Shown here: positions 62,473-64,000 of the stretch, piece after piece | Numbering within the stretch: position 1 is the first letter of the stretch | Layout of the letters: each line of letters begins with the position of its first letter | NCBI GenBank assembly: GCA_902774155.1 | Contig: CACYHF010000022.1 | Location: 38,519-102,518, forward strand | Reading direction: 5' to 3' | DNA from: an uncultured Bacteroidia bacterium | Lineage (GTDB): Bacteria > Bacteroidota > Bacteroidia > Bacteroidales > UBA932 | DNA: 64,000 bases | The notes under the pieces: model-generated | What the model was told of the DNA's origin: nothing | Seen by the model: only the letters and a program-made list of their open reading frames with translations | The model's database searches: none | Translations under genes and position numbers: made by a program

Positions 62473-63702
62473 TTATTTCGTTCTGCCGGTATAGGCATCA
62501 ATGCCGGAGGTGTCGTACTTTTGGGAGAAGAATTTATCGGCCGCCGTTCCCAGGTCTTTTTTCCAAGGGTCGGGGCCGCCGGCGCTCTGTACCACCCACA
62601 TCCGCAGCTGCTTCTTGTGCCAGTTAACCGTGCACTGAGTGCCCCAGGCGCCGCCGTGGCCGAACCAGGCGTCCTCACTGTCTTCCTTGGGGGTGTTCAG
62701 GCCCAGGGAATAGCCTTCCATCCCCGCGGGACGGGTGCTCTGGGCCAGGATGGACTTGACGGTTTCTTCCTTCAGGATACGGACGCCGTTGTCTCCTACG
62801 CCCAGATTCATAAGCATCTTGTAGAATTTGATCTGGTCGCGGGCGGTGGTCCACAGTCCGGCGCCGGCCGATGCAAATACGTGGGAATCGTTGTACGGAC
62901 GCTGCTGGTTGTCCATTTCCTCGCGCCACTGAGCCGGTGCATCCTGCACGTAGCGGTACAGTTCAATCTTGTTCGCAATCTGCTCGTCGGTGGGCCAGAA
63001 CCAGGTGGCTTTCATACCCAGCGGGTCCAGGACGGTCTGTTTCAAGTAATCTTCCCATTTCATACCGGTAACCACCTGCACGATGGCGGCGCCGATGTCA
63101 ATGCCGGTGTTGGAATACAGAACCGCGGTACCGGGTTCGAACATAATGGGCGAAGCGGCGGCGATGGATGCCACCTGGCGGATGGGTGCTCCGCCGGACC
63201 AGCCGCCACCGCGTACATCGGGCCGTTTGGCGCTTACCTCAAAGGGGAAGCCGCCTGTGTGGTTGAGGACCATCCGGACCGTGAGCGTATTCTTGGCTTT
63301 GTGCAGGGTCTGGGTGCTGTCGTTCTTCTGGTCCAGAACCCAGAGTTCGGCAAACTCCGGCAGGTATTTGGACACCGGGTCGTCCAGGGAAATCTTCCCT
63401 TCCTCCACCAGCTTGGCGATGGTAACGCCGCAGAAACCCTTTGTCTGCGAGCACTGCATATACGCGTTGTCCAGGCCGATCTTCCGGCCCGCCGCCACGT
63501 CGGCATAACCGATGCAGCAGGTTTCCTGCACGCCGTCATTGTAGAAGATACTGATGGCCCCGGGCAACTGGCCGCTCTCCACATAGGGGGTCAGGACTTC
63601 CCGGGCATATTGGGTCTTGGATTCGACAACTTTCTTCTGGGCCTGAGCCGTGGTGCCGGACAAAAGCACCAACGCCACTATAGCATACAGGATTCTTTTC
63701 AT
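62473..63702 (-). CDS. Serine hydrolase of the beta-lactamase/DD-peptidase (class C) fold
   Basis: A 409-residue secreted protein (signal LYAIVALVLLSGTTAQAQ) of the PF00144 type. The SxxK motif is in MQCSQTKGFCG, the Tyr motif in LYSNTGIDIG, and a late HGGAWGTQ replaces the KTG motif. Such proteins act as esterases, D-aminopeptidases or peptidoglycan enzymes as well as beta-lactamases, so resistance should not be assumed. It lies directly upstream of recG with no gap and has its own -7 box. Confidence 0.9.
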   Translation of the reverse strand: MKRILYAIVALVLLSGTTAQAQKKVVESKTQYAREVLTPYVESGQLPGAISIFYNDGVQETCCIGYADVAAGRKIGLDNAYMQCSQTKGFCGVTIAKLVEEGKISLDDPVSKYLPEFAELWVLDQKNDSTQTLHKAKNTLTVRMVLNHTGGFPFEVSAKRPDVRGGGWSGGAPIRQVASIAAASPIMFEPGTAVLYSNTGIDIGAAIVQVVTGMKWEDYLKQTVLDPLGMKATWFWPTDEQIANKIELYRYVQDAPAQWREEMDNQQRPYNDSHVFASAGAGLWTTARDQIKFYKMLMNLGVGDNGVRILKEETVKSILAQSTRPAGMEGYSLGLNTPKEDSEDAWFGHGGAWGTQCTVNWHKKQLRMWVVQSAGGPDPWKKDLGTAADKFFSQKYDTSGIDAYTGRTK

Positions 63703-64000
63703 ATCAAGTTCATTTTAGTGTTTCAGAAGCAAACATACGCAAAAAACGCGAGTTTTCAAACAGTTCGCTACCCCGGCCCGCCGTGAGGACTGAAAACGTA
63801 GAAATCCTGTCTTGACGTGATGCTATAGCCTATGGTCAGGACCAAAAGTACACGATTCCAGGCTTGTCGCATAGCCGGAAAAACTTTGTCCAAAATTATT
63901 ACTAACTTTCCTCTATAAATCAAGATATGACCGCTGTCCTTTGTTGGCGAGTGGGCATCGCTGTGCGTAGGGATCCGCGAAAGTCCTGCATCCGTCTCGG
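63703..64000. other. Terminal 298-base stretch without a supported gene
   Basis: It contains the serine-hydrolase promoter at its left end. An ATG at 63927 opens 24 codons to the window edge, but the peptide shows no recognisable motif, so I do not call a gene. The rest shows nothing I can identify. Confidence 0.5.
63730..63737 (-). promoter_or_regulatory. -7 box (TATGTTTG) of the serine hydrolase gene
   Basis: A TAnnTTTG match on the minus strand, 27 bases before the ATG at 63702. Confidence 0.5.

Noticed and set aside
62473-63702. True beta-lactamase conferring resistance
   Set aside because: SxxK and Tyr motifs are present, but the family is mostly esterases and peptidases and the KTG box is replaced by HGG.
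63927-64000. Possible start of another gene at the right edge
   Set aside because: Only 24 codons are visible, without motif, signal peptide or -7 box.

Overview
The window reads as one chromosomal segment of a member of the Bacteroidales (Bacteroidota), probably an uncultured gut or rumen fibre degrader. The evidence is SusC/SusD pairs, a hybrid two-component regulator with an AraC-type output, many SPI or lipoprotein signal peptides, and start codons preceded by the Bacteroides-type -7 box TAnnTTTG. Coding sequence is GC-rich and densely packed, often with 4-base ATGA overlaps. I see no tRNA, rRNA, CRISPR array, prophage or intact insertion sequence.

Region 1 (1-4103, + strand): the 3' part of an outer-membrane beta-barrel receptor, then a LytS-type histidine kinase and a LytTR response regulator, closed by a strong terminator.

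Region 2 (4202-35270): a large esterase-rich polysaccharide utilisation locus (PUL). It has a GH3 enzyme and a hybrid sensor/regulator on the minus strand. A divergent plus-strand operon carries a type-B carboxylesterase, a frameshifted SusC, SusD, a repeat-containing lipoprotein in the SusE position and three CE1 esterases. A minus-strand operon carries CE1, a frameshifted GH3, a GASSG-serine esterase and an outer-membrane protein. A single plus-strand CE1 gene follows, then a minus-strand group of GH3, carboxylesterase and a rhodanese-metallohydrolase fusion. Eight ester hydrolases and three GH3 enzymes occur, with no endo-acting glycanase in view. I infer a job in removing acyl or feruloyl decorations and short side chains, most likely from xylan or related hemicellulose. 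A GTTCAAA direct-repeat motif upstream of three promoters is a candidate site for the hybrid regulator.

Region 3 (35575-41645): a TolC / HlyD / two-permease export operon, without an ATPase gene, divergent from an AraC regulator.

Region 4 (41790-63702): mostly housekeeping genes. These are an overlapping chain tamB - methyltransferase - mtaB - metallo-hydrolase; tsaD; an FAD oxidoreductase with a ROK protein; a PEP-synthase-like receiver protein with gdhA; a WYL regulator with an S9 peptidase (both frameshifted); recG; and a beta-lactamase-fold serine hydrolase.

Across the whole window the word YATCGGCC (its complement is GGCCGATR) is strongly over-represented on both strands. I counted about 110 ATCGGCC/GGCCGAT heptamers by eye, where base composition predicts roughly a dozen. 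A palindromic MITE-like element at 6672-6798 shares a 34-base core with a stretch inside the mtaB coding sequence. Four genes carry frameshifts, which may be real decay or assembly error.
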